Shown here: piece by piece, positions 51,504 through 60,006 of the stretch
Layout: the number at the start of each line of letters is the position of its first letter
Position numbering within the stretch: the first letter of the stretch is position 1
NCBI RefSeq assembly: GCF_018070025.1
Contig: NZ_JAGPYQ010000001.1
Span: 4,898,001-4,962,000, forward strand
From: Streptomyces liliiviolaceus
GTDB lineage: Bacteria > Actinomycetota > Actinomycetes > Streptomycetales > Streptomycetaceae
DNA length: 64,000 nucleotides
Reading direction: 5' to 3'
Position numbers and translations under genes: made by a program
Notes under the pieces: generated by a model
Database searches by the model: none
What the model was told of the DNA's origin: nothing
Seen by the model: only the letters and a program-made list of their open reading frames with translations

Positions 51504-53147
51504 ATGGACGGTAACGCGAAAGAGTCGATCTCCGAGGCGTTGGAACGGCTCGCGCTCGCCCTCGGCGAGAACGGTGCCGTGCCGGTCGCCGAGCTGGTCC
51601 GGGCACTGGAGCGCGCCGCCGAACGGCTGCGGACCCGCTCGGTGTCCACCGAGCTTCCGCACGACCTCATCACCCAGGCGGAGGCCTCCCGCGCGGTCGG
51701 CGTCAGCCGCCAGGCCGTCAACCAGTGGGTGCGCAACGGCGTCGTCCGCTCCTTCGTGCGCGGCGGCAGCGGCCGGCACGCGCCCGAGGTGTCGATGTCC
51801 GAGGTCGCCATCGCCGCGAACCGCCACACCCGCGAGGTCCCCTTCTCCACTCCGATGCGCAAGGAACTCATCGAGTTCCTGCTGCTGCTCGGGCGCGGCT
51901 CCACCGGGCCGCTGGTCCGTGCGCTGCGGGAGTGCATCGAGGACGACAACTTCCCCGGCGAGGCAGGGGAACAGATCCGGGTGCTGCGGGAGTTCGTGCT
52001 CGCGTCCATGGGCGACGGCGAGAACCAGCACGAGTTCACCGCCGCCGGCGTCAAGATGCTGGCCGAGATGTCGCCGCGTTTCGAGGTGGACCGGCAGCAG
52101 CCCCTGGGCCGCCTCCTCGACTCGCTCGGGCTTCTCGTGCACTCGGCGGACGGCACCGACGGTTTCGACTCCCCCGCGACAGCGATCCTCGGGCTGCTGG
52201 GCGCGGCCACCATCGGCGCGCAGTACCCGGAGAGCGACGCCGACGCGGGCCGCGCGATCGCCGCCGCGGCCGAGAAGGTCTGGGGCGCCGAGTGGACCGC
52301 GCGCCTGTACGACGCCGCGTTCCACATCGGCGAGCTGAGGCCCTCCCCGCTGACACGGTACACGGCGTCCCTGACCTACCTGGACAACAACCGGTTCCTC
52401 CGCCAGGCCCAGGCGTCGGGCGTCAGCATCACCTACGTACGCGGACCGGGCCCGATCCTGCCGGAACGCTTCTACGGCGCCCACATCCTGGCCGACCTCC
52501 TGGCCGGTGTCCGCGACGAGACGACGGTGTGGAAGTGGTCGGCGGACCGCGGGCCGCGGACCCGGCCGGCACAACTGCCCAGTACCGACAACCCGTTCCG
52601 CGGCTTCCACTACGAGTACGGGCTGCTCGACGCGAGCATCTACGGCATCCGCCGGTACTGCTTCTCCGCGGCCGACGCGCGCGACGACCTGCAGACCCAG
52701 CTGGCCCGGCTGCCCGAAGGGCAACGGCCCGCCTATCTCGAACTCGCCATCGACACCCTGGCCCGGACCCTCCGTCAGCCCTACGTCGAACTCGTCTCGA
52801 TCGCGCGCCGGGAGGACTTCGACTGGTGGAAGGACCACATCATCCGGGCGTCCGAGCGCGAGATCCTGATCGGGCTGCGCGACGAGCGCGCCCGCAGCAC
52901 CGCGCACGGCCTGCTGGTGCAGACCAGTCTGCTGCCCAAGGTCGTGGAAGCGGCGGACTCGGACGGACAGCTCCGTGAACGGCTGCGGATCTACGTCAAG
53001 AACCTTGAGTTCAACGTGGTGGACGTGCGCTACCACGACGACCTCCGGCGCGGGGTCGGCCGCATCGTGAAGGCTGGCGGTCGCAGGCTCGGCGAGGACG
53101 AGGCACGCACCCTGGCCGAGACGGAGATCCGGTCACTGCTGGCCTGA
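51504..53147 (+). CDS. Large HTH protein of unknown function
   Basis: 547 residues, not recognised. A Xis/MerR-like HTH at about 50-90: DLITQAEASRAVGVSRQAVNQWVRNGVVRSFVRGGSGRHAPEVSM. The remaining 450 residues are helical and without a known enzyme motif; a region near 300-400 has YIRRYCFSA-like aromatic stretches and the tail is rich in Arg/Glu. ATG 51504. Divergent from the small protein copy 2, sharing its operator. It could be a regulator with a large sensor domain that reads the island's substrate. Confidence 0.8.
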   Translation: MDGNAKESISEALERLALALGENGAVPVAELVRALERAAERLRTRSVSTELPHDLITQAEASRAVGVSRQAVNQWVRNGVVRSFVRGGSGRHAPEVSMSEVAIAANRHTREVPFSTPMRKELIEFLLLLGRGSTGPLVRALRECIEDDNFPGEAGEQIRVLREFVLASMGDGENQHEFTAAGVKMLAEMSPRFEVDRQQPLGRLLDSLGLLVHSADGTDGFDSPATAILGLLGAATIGAQYPESDADAGRAIAAAAEKVWGAEWTARLYDAAFHIGELRPSPLTRYTASLTYLDNNRFLRQAQASGVSITYVRGPGPILPERFYGAHILADLLAGVRDETTVWKWSADRGPRTRPAQLPSTDNPFRGFHYEYGLLDASIYGIRRYCFSAADARDDLQTQLARLPEGQRPAYLELAIDTLARTLRQPYVELVSIARREDFDWWKDHIIRASEREILIGLRDERARSTAHGLLVQTSLLPKVVEAADSDGQLRERLRIYVKNLEFNVVDVRYHDDLRRGVGRIVKAGGRRLGEDEARTLAETEIRSLLA

Positions 53148-53213
53148 CGCCGGTCTCAACACGCCGCTCCGCCCCATCCCATACGTGCCACCGCCTTCGC
53201 CCCGCCGCTTCCC

Positions 53214-53255
53214 CGCCGTCGTCCGGCGGCTCGGAGGCGGCGGCGGACGACGGCG
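53214..53255. terminator. Hairpin between convergent genes
   Basis: CGCCGTCGTCCG (53214-53225) and its exact complement at 53244-53255, 18-nt loop. Located between the HTH protein and enoyl-CoA hydratase stops. Confidence 0.55.
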
Positions 53256-53268
53256 TAGGGCGTGAGCG

Positions 53269-54138
53269 TCACGTGCTCCGCTTCCAGTCGACGGCGCCCT
53301 CGTCGGCCTCCGCGTGGGCGACCCGGCCACCGTAGATCTCGGCCCAGTGCGCGTGATTGAGCTGGTGCAGCGAAAACGCCGACTGCAGCGCGTTGTGATG
53401 GCCCTGGATGTCCCGCGTCTGGTTGACCGACTCCTTGATCATCAGCGCCGTCATCGTCGGGCGGGCCGCGATCCGCCGCGCGTACTCCAGGGTCCGCTCG
53501 GCCAGCTCGGCCACCGGGTAGATCTTGTTGACCATGCCGAGCTGCCTGGCCTCCTCGGCGTCGATGCTGTCCCCGAGCAGCAGCATCTCCTTGGCGCGCC
53601 GTGGGCCGAACTCCCAGGGGTGCCCGAAGTACTCCATGCCGCACATGCCCAGCCGGACGCCGACCGGGTCGGTGAACGTGGCGTCGTCCGCCGCGACGAT
53701 CAGATCGCACGCCCAGATCAGGGTCAGCCCGGCGGCGAAGATCGGCCCCTGGGCCTGCGCGACCACGATCTTGCGCAGATTCCGCCAGCGCACGGCGTTC
53801 TGGTAGTAGTAGTGGTACTCCCCCAGCATGCGCTTCTCGACACTGCGCCGGGTCCCGCCGTTGACGGTGAAGGTCGGATGGTGGTCGGGGCTCTCGGGGT
53901 CGCGTTCGGCCGCCCTGTCGGGTGTCCCCATGTCGTGGCCCGAGGAGAAGGTGCGGCCCTCGCCGGCGAGGATCACCACGCGCACGGTGTCGTCCCGCTC
54001 GGCGCGGACGAACGCCTCGTCGAGCTCGACCAGCAGGCCACGGTTCTGGGCATTGCGGTAGCGCGGACGGTTCAGCGTGATCCGGGCGATCGTGCCCTCG
54101 TCGAACGTCTCATACGTGATGTAGCGGTACGCGGACAT
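53269..54138 (-). CDS. Enoyl-CoA hydratase/isomerase
   Basis: Crotonase fold of 289 residues. LNRPRYRNAQN, oxyanion segment FSSGHDMGTP, then QGPIFAAGLTLIWACDLIVAADDATFTDPVGVRLGM. The second oxyanion/acid region differs from the classic EGG-x-G-Glu pair, so isomerase or hydrolase activity is possible. An insert of about 30 residues after GHD (RAAERDPES to RMLGEYHYYYQNAVRW) is typical of an actinobacterial subgroup. ATG 54138 has GAGAGGAA upstream. Divergent from the epoxide hydrolase across operator D. Confidence 0.88.
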   Translation of the reverse strand: MSAYRYITYETFDEGTIARITLNRPRYRNAQNRGLLVELDEAFVRAERDDTVRVVILAGEGRTFSSGHDMGTPDRAAERDPESPDHHPTFTVNGGTRRSVEKRMLGEYHYYYQNAVRWRNLRKIVVAQAQGPIFAAGLTLIWACDLIVAADDATFTDPVGVRLGMCGMEYFGHPWEFGPRRAKEMLLLGDSIDAEEARQLGMVNKIYPVAELAERTLEYARRIAARPTMTALMIKESVNQTRDIQGHHNALQSAFSLHQLNHAHWAEIYGGRVAHAEADEGAVDWKRST

Positions 54139-54280
54139 GGTTCCTCTCCGACTCACCCTGGGTCCTGCACTGGCAGAGCACGGCATCGCGACTCAACACA
54201 ACTATAAGACAAGTACGATCCAATAGTTATCCACCTGGAGCTTGTGGCTTGCATCTCACCCTCCTATGCTCCTACACCTG

Positions 54281-54297
54281 TGTTCAATCATTATTGA
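54281..54297. promoter_or_regulatory. Island operator, copy D
   Basis: TGTTCAATCATTATTGA; its CATTATTGA (54289-54297) is identical to copy A (18555-18563). It lies between the divergent enoyl-CoA hydratase and epoxide hydrolase genes, ending 10 bp before the latter's start. Confidence 0.5.
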
Positions 54298-54307
54298 GAG
54301 GAATCGC

Positions 54308-55507
54308 ATGGGAGCAGGCACGGCCGGCGGGCGGCCCGAGTCCTTCGCCATCGGGTTCCCGGACAGCGCCCTGGAGGACCTGGCACGGCGACTGGAACTG
54401 ACCCGCTTCGCACCGGACCTGGACAACGAGTCGGGCAGATACGGCTTGAGCACGGCCCACCTTCGACGACTGGTGTCGTACTGGCGGGACGGCTACGACT
54501 GGCGCGCGCAGGAGAAGCTGCTCAACACCCTGCCGCACGCCCGGGTGGAGCTCGACGGGATCCCGGTGCACTTCGTCCATGTCCGGGGCCGTGGACCTGC
54601 TCCCCGACCGCTGCTGATGAGCCATGGATTCCCGTGGACGTTCTGGGACTTCCAACGCGTGCTCGGCCCGCTGACGGACCCGGCGGCGCACGGCGGCGAT
54701 CCGGCCGACGCGTTCGACGTCGTCGTCCCGTCACTGCCGGGGTTCGTCCTGTCCACGCCGATGCCCCGCGCCGGGGTGTCCTTCCTGGACACCGCCGACC
54801 TGTGGGTGCGGCTCATGCGGGACGTACTGGGTTACGACCGGTTCGGCGCGCAGGGCGGCGACTGGGGTGCGCTGGTGACCGCCCAGCTCGGCCACAAGTA
54901 CGCGGAGCACCTCACCGGCGTGCACTTCACCAGCGTGGGCTCGCTGCCCGGGGCATGGTCCCGACCGCGGCCGTGGAACCTGCTGCAGCGCGCGGTCGAC
55001 GCGGCGGCCCCCGAGCACCGGGACGCGGTGGTGGCCTGGGAACGGCGCCGCATCGGGCACATCGCCCCGCAGGTGGCGCACCCGCAGACCCTGGCGCACG
55101 CCCTGCACGACTCGCCCGCAGGCCTCCTGGCCTGGCTCACCGAACGCCGGATGAGCTGGGCCGATCCCGCGCTGGAGCCGGCCGACGTCTTCGACGACGA
55201 CTTCCTGATCACCAGCACCATGCTCTATTGGCTGACCGGTTCCTACGTCAACGCCGCCCGCTTCTACCACGAGGCGGCCGCACGGCCCTGGCAGCCCTCG
55301 CACGACCGGACCCCGCTGATCGAGGTGCCGACCGGGCTGTCGATCTTCCCGGACGACAACCCGCCCGGCGCGACCTACGACCACCTGGACGAGCTCTACC
55401 CCCTCGTCCACGTCGGCCGGCACGAATCCGGCGGCCACTTCGGCCCGATGGAACGGCCGGACGAGGTCGTGGCGGACATCCGGGCCACGTTCCGTTCTTC
55501 GCGCTGA
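54308..55507 (+). CDS. Epoxide hydrolase (microsomal type)
   Basis: Alpha/beta hydrolase of 399 residues with the N-terminal EHN lid-anchor domain (FPDSALEDLARRLELTRF). Nucleophile Asp185 in QGGDWGALV, oxyanion loop SHGFPWTFWDF and late His in ESGGHFGPMERP mark an epoxide hydrolase rather than an esterase. Converts an epoxide to a vicinal diol. ATG 54308 has GAGAGGAA upstream. First gene of an operon with two P450s and a ferredoxin, so the epoxide may be made by one of them. Confidence 0.9.
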   Translation: MGAGTAGGRPESFAIGFPDSALEDLARRLELTRFAPDLDNESGRYGLSTAHLRRLVSYWRDGYDWRAQEKLLNTLPHARVELDGIPVHFVHVRGRGPAPRPLLMSHGFPWTFWDFQRVLGPLTDPAAHGGDPADAFDVVVPSLPGFVLSTPMPRAGVSFLDTADLWVRLMRDVLGYDRFGAQGGDWGALVTAQLGHKYAEHLTGVHFTSVGSLPGAWSRPRPWNLLQRAVDAAAPEHRDAVVAWERRRIGHIAPQVAHPQTLAHALHDSPAGLLAWLTERRMSWADPALEPADVFDDDFLITSTMLYWLTGSYVNAARFYHEAAARPWQPSHDRTPLIEVPTGLSIFPDDNPPGATYDHLDELYPLVHVGRHESGGHFGPMERPDEVVADIRATFRSSR

Positions 55508-55542
55508 GACCAATCCCCCGTCAGGGTAGGGAGTACAGAGAA

Positions 55543-56796
55543 ATGACCGACACCGACCAGTTGTCGCTGGAAGAGCTGCGCGCCGCGTACCGCCAGGACT
55601 ACGACCCGTACGCCGCGTCCACCATCTCGGAGCACCTGGGCGAACTGGCCGAGCGCCGGGAGAAGCTCCCCGTGAGCTACTCCGCCCGCGGCAACGGCTG
55701 CTGGGTGCTGACCGACTACGACGACATCTCCGCCCTGCTTCGCCGCAACAACCGCGGAGTCGTCAGCTTCCCGAACGAGCCGGACGGCGTGAACGCCGTC
55801 GGTACCCGCGACGCGCAGATCCCGATCGAGGTCGACGGGCTCGCGCACCGCCAGTACCGGCAGGTGCTGGACCCGATCTTCGCCCCCAAACGGGTCGCGC
55901 AGCTCGCCGACGAACTCACGGTGCAGGCGAACAAGCTGATCGACGAGTTCATCGAGGCCGGGACCTGCGACTTCGTGGACGGCTTCGCGCTGCCGTTCCC
56001 CGGCGCCACGGTGATGGCGATCATGGGCTGGCCCATGGAGGACCTCCACCGTATGAACGGCTGGGTCGACGTCCTGGCCCACGGTGTGCCCGGTGGCACG
56101 CTGGAGGAGAACGCCCAGGCACGCGGCGTCGCACACGGCGAGTTCACCGCCTACATGGCGGAGAAGATCCCGCAGTGGCGTGCCGCGCCCCGCCGCGAGG
56201 ACGTCACCTCCGTCATCCTCGACGCGGAGATCGAGGGCAAGAAGCTGACCGACGACCAGCTGTTCGACTTCTTCGTGCTGATGATGATCGCGGGTCTCGA
56301 CACCGTGCAGAGCGTGCTGGCCCAGAGCATGGCCTATTTCGCCCGCAACCCCGAGCAATGGGACCGGATGTTCGAGAAGCCGGAGACGCTCGCGCCCGCG
56401 ATCGAGGAACTGCTGCGGTGGACCACCCCGCCGGTGCCGACCCGCACGGTCACCGACGAGTCTCTGGAGATCCACGGCGTACGCATTCCGCGTGGCGAAC
56501 GGATCCACGCGCCGCTGTCCGCGGGCAACCGCGATCCGAAGTACTACCCCGACCCCGACGAGATCAAGTTCGACCGCGCGCCCAAGCCGCACCTGGCGTT
56601 CGGCGTCGGCCCGCACCGCTGTGTCGGCCTGCATCTCGCCCGGGTGGAGCTGAAGATCGCCTTCACCGAACTGCGCCGCAGGATGCCGCAGTTCGACCTC
56701 GATCCCGCCAAGCCCGCGCCGCACGAGCACCTCGGGCTGGCCTGGGGCATCGACGACGTCCACCTCCGGTTCGCCCCGGGTGAGCGTGAGTTCTGA
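55543..56796 (+). CDS. Cytochrome P450 (P450-2)
   Basis: 417 residues. I-helix MIAGLDTVQSVL keeps the Asp/Thr pair, ExxR is EELLR, heme loop FGVGPHRCVG with Cys about 360. ATG 55543 has AGGGAG upstream. It is 35 bp after the epoxide hydrolase and 4 bp before P450-3. Bacterial class I; electrons from the ferredoxin at 58015. Related in layout to terpene and fatty-acid P450s, but the substrate is not predictable. Confidence 0.93.
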   Translation: MTDTDQLSLEELRAAYRQDYDPYAASTISEHLGELAERREKLPVSYSARGNGCWVLTDYDDISALLRRNNRGVVSFPNEPDGVNAVGTRDAQIPIEVDGLAHRQYRQVLDPIFAPKRVAQLADELTVQANKLIDEFIEAGTCDFVDGFALPFPGATVMAIMGWPMEDLHRMNGWVDVLAHGVPGGTLEENAQARGVAHGEFTAYMAEKIPQWRAAPRREDVTSVILDAEIEGKKLTDDQLFDFFVLMMIAGLDTVQSVLAQSMAYFARNPEQWDRMFEKPETLAPAIEELLRWTTPPVPTRTVTDESLEIHGVRIPRGERIHAPLSAGNRDPKYYPDPDEIKFDRAPKPHLAFGVGPHRCVGLHLARVELKIAFTELRRRMPQFDLDPAKPAPHEHLGLAWGIDDVHLRFAPGEREF

Positions 56797-56800
56797 CGCC

Positions 56801-58018
56801 ATGACGAAGACGAACTCGGACGACGTCCTGGTCACGCATTTCGACCACCACTCCCGGCAGTTCGCAGGGAACGCGATCACCACGGTGAACGAGTTGCGCG
56901 AACAGGCCCCGGTCGCACGGTCCGACGCCTATGACGGCTTCTGGGTCGTGACACGCCACGACCTGGTCGCGGAGGCCTTCCGCGACTTCGAGTCGTTCTC
57001 CTCGAAGAACGGCGCGTCGATCCCCGCGCTGTCCTTCGGCAGCACGCACATCCCCACGTCGATGGACCCGCCGGACCACCAGATCTACCGGCGCGTGCTG
57101 ACTCCGTGGTTCAGCCAGTCCTCGATCAGGAAGCTGGAGCCGTGGATCCGCGAGACGGTGGCCGCTCTCGTGGCGAAGCTCGCCGAGCGGGGCACCTGGG
57201 ACTTCGTCCCCGACCTCGCGGACATCACCCCGGGCACCGTCACCCTGACCATCCTCGGCATGGCTGCCGACCGGCAGGGCGAGTTCCTCGCGGCGATGGC
57301 CCGTGGCATGGAGAACCAGGGCACCACCGACGAGGAACTCCTGGCGGAGATGGCGCGGGACAAGGAGTGGCTCGTCGCGCAGATCCTCCGCGAGGCGGCC
57401 GACCGCCGGGCCGCTCCGCGTGACGACCTGATGTCCGTACTGGCGAACGACGAACTGCCGGGCGGCGGCAAGGTCACCGACGCGCAGATCGTCGACATCG
57501 TCATGGTGCTGCTGCTCGCCGGCTTCCACACCACCAGTGGCGCGCTCACCGCGATGCTCGTACACCTGGAGCGCCACCCGGAACTGCGCGAGCGGCTGCG
57601 GGCCGAACCCGAACGGATCCCCGACGCCATCGAGGAGATCGTACGGCTGTACGCCCCGGCCACCGGCATGGCCCGGCAGGTGACGCGCGACCGGGAGTTC
57701 GGCGGTGTGCAGCTACGCGAGGGTGACATGGCCTTCATGCTCATCATGGCCGCGAGCCGCGATCCCCGGCAGTTCGAGAACCCCGACGAACTCGACCTGG
57801 ACCGCTCGAACAGCAAGAGCGTCGCCTTCGGCTGGGGTGTGCACCGGTGTCTCGGTCTGCACCTCGCCCGGACGGTGCTGCGGATCGAGATGGAGCTGGT
57901 CTTCGAGTTGCTGCCGGACTACGAGATCGACCTGGAGCGGGTACGGCTGTCGCACACGATGGGCATCGGCTATCTGCACGAGTCGGTGCCGGCCCGGCTG
58001 GGCGGGAGGGCCTCGTGA
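56801..58018 (+). CDS. Cytochrome P450 (P450-3) with altered I-helix acid
   Basis: 405 residues. ExxR (EEIVR), heme loop FGWGVHRCLG, Cys about 350. The oxygen-activation motif reads LLLAGFHTTSG: His243 (codon 57527-57529) where almost all P450s have Asp or Glu; the following Thr is kept. ATG 56801; an in-frame GTG at 56780 overlaps P450-2 and has no ribosome site. It overlaps the ferredoxin start (GTGA). Otherwise complete and probably active. Confidence 0.93.
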   Translation: MTKTNSDDVLVTHFDHHSRQFAGNAITTVNELREQAPVARSDAYDGFWVVTRHDLVAEAFRDFESFSSKNGASIPALSFGSTHIPTSMDPPDHQIYRRVLTPWFSQSSIRKLEPWIRETVAALVAKLAERGTWDFVPDLADITPGTVTLTILGMAADRQGEFLAAMARGMENQGTTDEELLAEMARDKEWLVAQILREAADRRAAPRDDLMSVLANDELPGGGKVTDAQIVDIVMVLLLAGFHTTSGALTAMLVHLERHPELRERLRAEPERIPDAIEEIVRLYAPATGMARQVTRDREFGGVQLREGDMAFMLIMAASRDPRQFENPDELDLDRSNSKSVAFGWGVHRCLGLHLARTVLRIEMELVFELLPDYEIDLERVRLSHTMGIGYLHESVPARLGGRAS

Positions 58019-58206
58019 AGATCCACGTGGACCGCGAGCTCTGCGAGGGCAACTCCGTGTGCGTGGCGCTCGCCCCCGCGCTGTTCGACCTCGACGACGA
58101 CAACATGGCCGTACCGCTGGCCGAGAATCCGGAGGGCGAAGCGCTGGCGGAGGCGGAACGCGCCGCCAACGGCTGCCCGCGCGAGGCGATCGTCCTCGAC
58201 GGCTGA
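58015..58206 (+). CDS. 3Fe-4S-type ferredoxin, partner of P450-2/3
   Basis: 63 residues. CEGNSVC then a later NGCPREAI: Asn replaces the second cysteine of the C-x2-C-x2-C motif, as known in P450 ferredoxins. GTG 58015 overlaps the stop of P450-3, so it is translationally coupled. Last gene of the operon. It and the ferredoxin at 23958 differ in the second ligand position (Asn against His) and may prefer different P450s. Confidence 0.92.
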   Translation: MKIHVDRELCEGNSVCVALAPALFDLDDDNMAVPLAENPEGEALAEAERAANGCPREAIVLDG

Positions 58207-58229
58207 GGGAGTGCGTGCACGCGTGTTGG

Positions 58230-58262
58230 AGCGGCCCCCGAGTGTTCCGCGCGAGGGCCGCT
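58230..58262. terminator. Possible terminator after the P450 operon
   Basis: AGCGGCCC (58230-58237) and GGGCCGCT (58255-58262), 17-nt loop, 24 bp after the ferredoxin stop. Confidence 0.5.
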
Positions 58263-58444
58263 TCTGCGCTTCTCACCTGCGGGTCCGCGTGCCTCAGGGT
58301 CCGTCGTCATCACGCGCTGCCGACAAGCCCTGTGATCACGGTACGTCTGCCGTTCACCGGCTGTCCTCCTGGTACGGGAGAACTGTTGGGTCTGGGCCGG
58401 GACGATCGGGCCGCCCTTCCCATGACCATGTCAGGACGGAATCC

Positions 58445-59881
58445 GTGAACAGATCGATCGCCCGCCGTGGGCGTCGTGTTCTTGCCCGTTTCCTTGTCGT
58501 CGGCCCGCTGTTGGCCACAGGCGCGCTGAGCGGTGTCCCGGTGGCGCACGCCGCCGCCACCGACGACATCCGCATCAACGAGGTGGTGACCACGGGAGAC
58601 GTCGACGACTCCATCGAACTGGTCAACAAGGGCACCGCCACGATCGACGTCTCGGGCTGGATCCTCAAGGACGACGACACGAGTCACTCGTACAAGATCG
58701 CCTCGGGGACCACTCTGGCGGCGGGCGGGTATCGGGCGTTCGACGTCCACGACACGTTCGGCCTGGGCTCCGCCGACGAGGCCCGCCTCTACCTCGCCGA
58801 CGGCAAGACCCTGGTCGACGGCTTCTCCTGGAGCAGTCACTCCGCCCCGTCCTGGTCGCGCTGCCCCGACGGCACCGGCGACTTCCAGCAGGCGTTGGCA
58901 GTGACCTTGAGCGGACCGAACAGCTGCCGCACCTCCGGGGGCGGCGACGGGGGTTCGACCAGCCCGGTGGCGTGGCCGGGCAGCGGCAGCGTGGCGACCG
59001 CGGATGCCTCCAACGTGTTCGGTCAGGACCTGAGCGGCCTCTACCAGGAGGGCGACGTGCTGTGGGGCGCGCAGAACAGCGGCAAGCTGTGGCGCCTGGT
59101 GCGGGACGGCTCCACCGGCTGGAAGCCGGACACGAGCAACGGATGGTCCTCCGGCAGGACCCTGCGCTTCACCGGTGGTTCCGGCACTCCCGACAGCGAG
59201 GGCGTCACCCTGACCGGCTCCGGCTCGGCCGGCGGAGTGTTCGTCGCCAGTGAGCGCAACGGCGACGCCTCCGGCACCAGCCGCCTGTCGGTGTTGAAGT
59301 ACGACGTCACCACGTCCGGCTCGTCGCTGACCGCTGCCAAGGAGTGGAACCTCACCTCCGATCTGCCCGCGACGGGTTCCAACCTGGGCCTGGAGGGGAT
59401 CACCTGGGTTCCCGACACCCACCTCGTCGGGGCCGCCTTCAAGGACTCCTCCACCGGGGCGGCCTATGATCCGGCCCGCTACGGCGCCCACGGTGGCGGC
59501 GTGTTCTTCGTCGGCGTCGAGGGCTCCGGGACGATCTACGGCTATGTCCTCACCGACTCCGGCGGCTACACCCGGGTCGCCTCCTTCACCAGCGGCATGG
59601 CCGGGGTGATGGAACTTCAGTGGGAACCCCAGGCCGCGCGCCTGTGGGCGGTCTGCGACGACACCTGCGACGGACAGCACCGCACTCTGAAGATCGACAC
59701 CACCGGCGGCTTCACCGCCACCGCCGTCTTCAACCGCCCCACCGGCATGCCCAACTACAACAACGAGGGCTTCTCCCTCGCGGGCTCCGGCGAATGTGCG
59801 GCCGGCTCCAAGCCCGTCTACTGGGCCGACGACACCAACGACGGCGGCCACGCCCTGCGTAAGGGCACCATCACCTGCTGA
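58445..59881 (+). CDS. Secreted lamin-tail / phytase-like esterase domain protein
   Basis: 478 residues. Signal peptide: basic RSIARRGRRVLARF, hydrophobic core, cleavage after AHA (about 37). Residues 38-140 form a lamin-tail domain (IRINEVVTTGDVDDSIELVNKG, IDVSGWILKDDD). A Gly/Ser linker leads to a propeller of the esterase-like phytase group (LEGITWVPDTHLVGAAF, GMAGVMELQWEP, NNEGFSLAG). GTG 58445 has AGGACGGA upstream. Cysteines at the ends suggest extracellular disulfides. It may act on phosphate esters or bind surfaces. Not evidently part of the island. Confidence 0.82.
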   Translation: MNRSIARRGRRVLARFLVVGPLLATGALSGVPVAHAAATDDIRINEVVTTGDVDDSIELVNKGTATIDVSGWILKDDDTSHSYKIASGTTLAAGGYRAFDVHDTFGLGSADEARLYLADGKTLVDGFSWSSHSAPSWSRCPDGTGDFQQALAVTLSGPNSCRTSGGGDGGSTSPVAWPGSGSVATADASNVFGQDLSGLYQEGDVLWGAQNSGKLWRLVRDGSTGWKPDTSNGWSSGRTLRFTGGSGTPDSEGVTLTGSGSAGGVFVASERNGDASGTSRLSVLKYDVTTSGSSLTAAKEWNLTSDLPATGSNLGLEGITWVPDTHLVGAAFKDSSTGAAYDPARYGAHGGGVFFVGVEGSGTIYGYVLTDSGGYTRVASFTSGMAGVMELQWEPQAARLWAVCDDTCDGQHRTLKIDTTGGFTATAVFNRPTGMPNYNNEGFSLAGSGECAAGSKPVYWADDTNDGGHALRKGTITC

Positions 59882-59917
59882 CCTGTTTGTTCGTCGCGTG
59901 CGGATGTGCGCGAACCG

Positions 59918-59947
59918 GGAGCCCCGGGCCGTACGGCCCGGGGCTCC
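59918..59947. terminator. Strong bidirectional hairpin terminator
   Basis: A 13-bp perfect stem with GTAC loop (59918-59930, 59935-59947), between convergent genes. Confidence 0.85.
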
Positions 59948-60006
59948 TGCGTTCCCTGCGACGTCGCCGCGCAGCGGAACACACCGCGCACGCCGGCCGC
60001 GACCGC

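Noticed and set aside
10723..58206. Antibiotic biosynthetic cluster because of several P450s and ferredoxins
   Set aside because: No PKS, NRPS, terpene cyclase or tailoring scaffold enzyme is present; the CoA-ester and beta-oxidation genes indicate catabolism.
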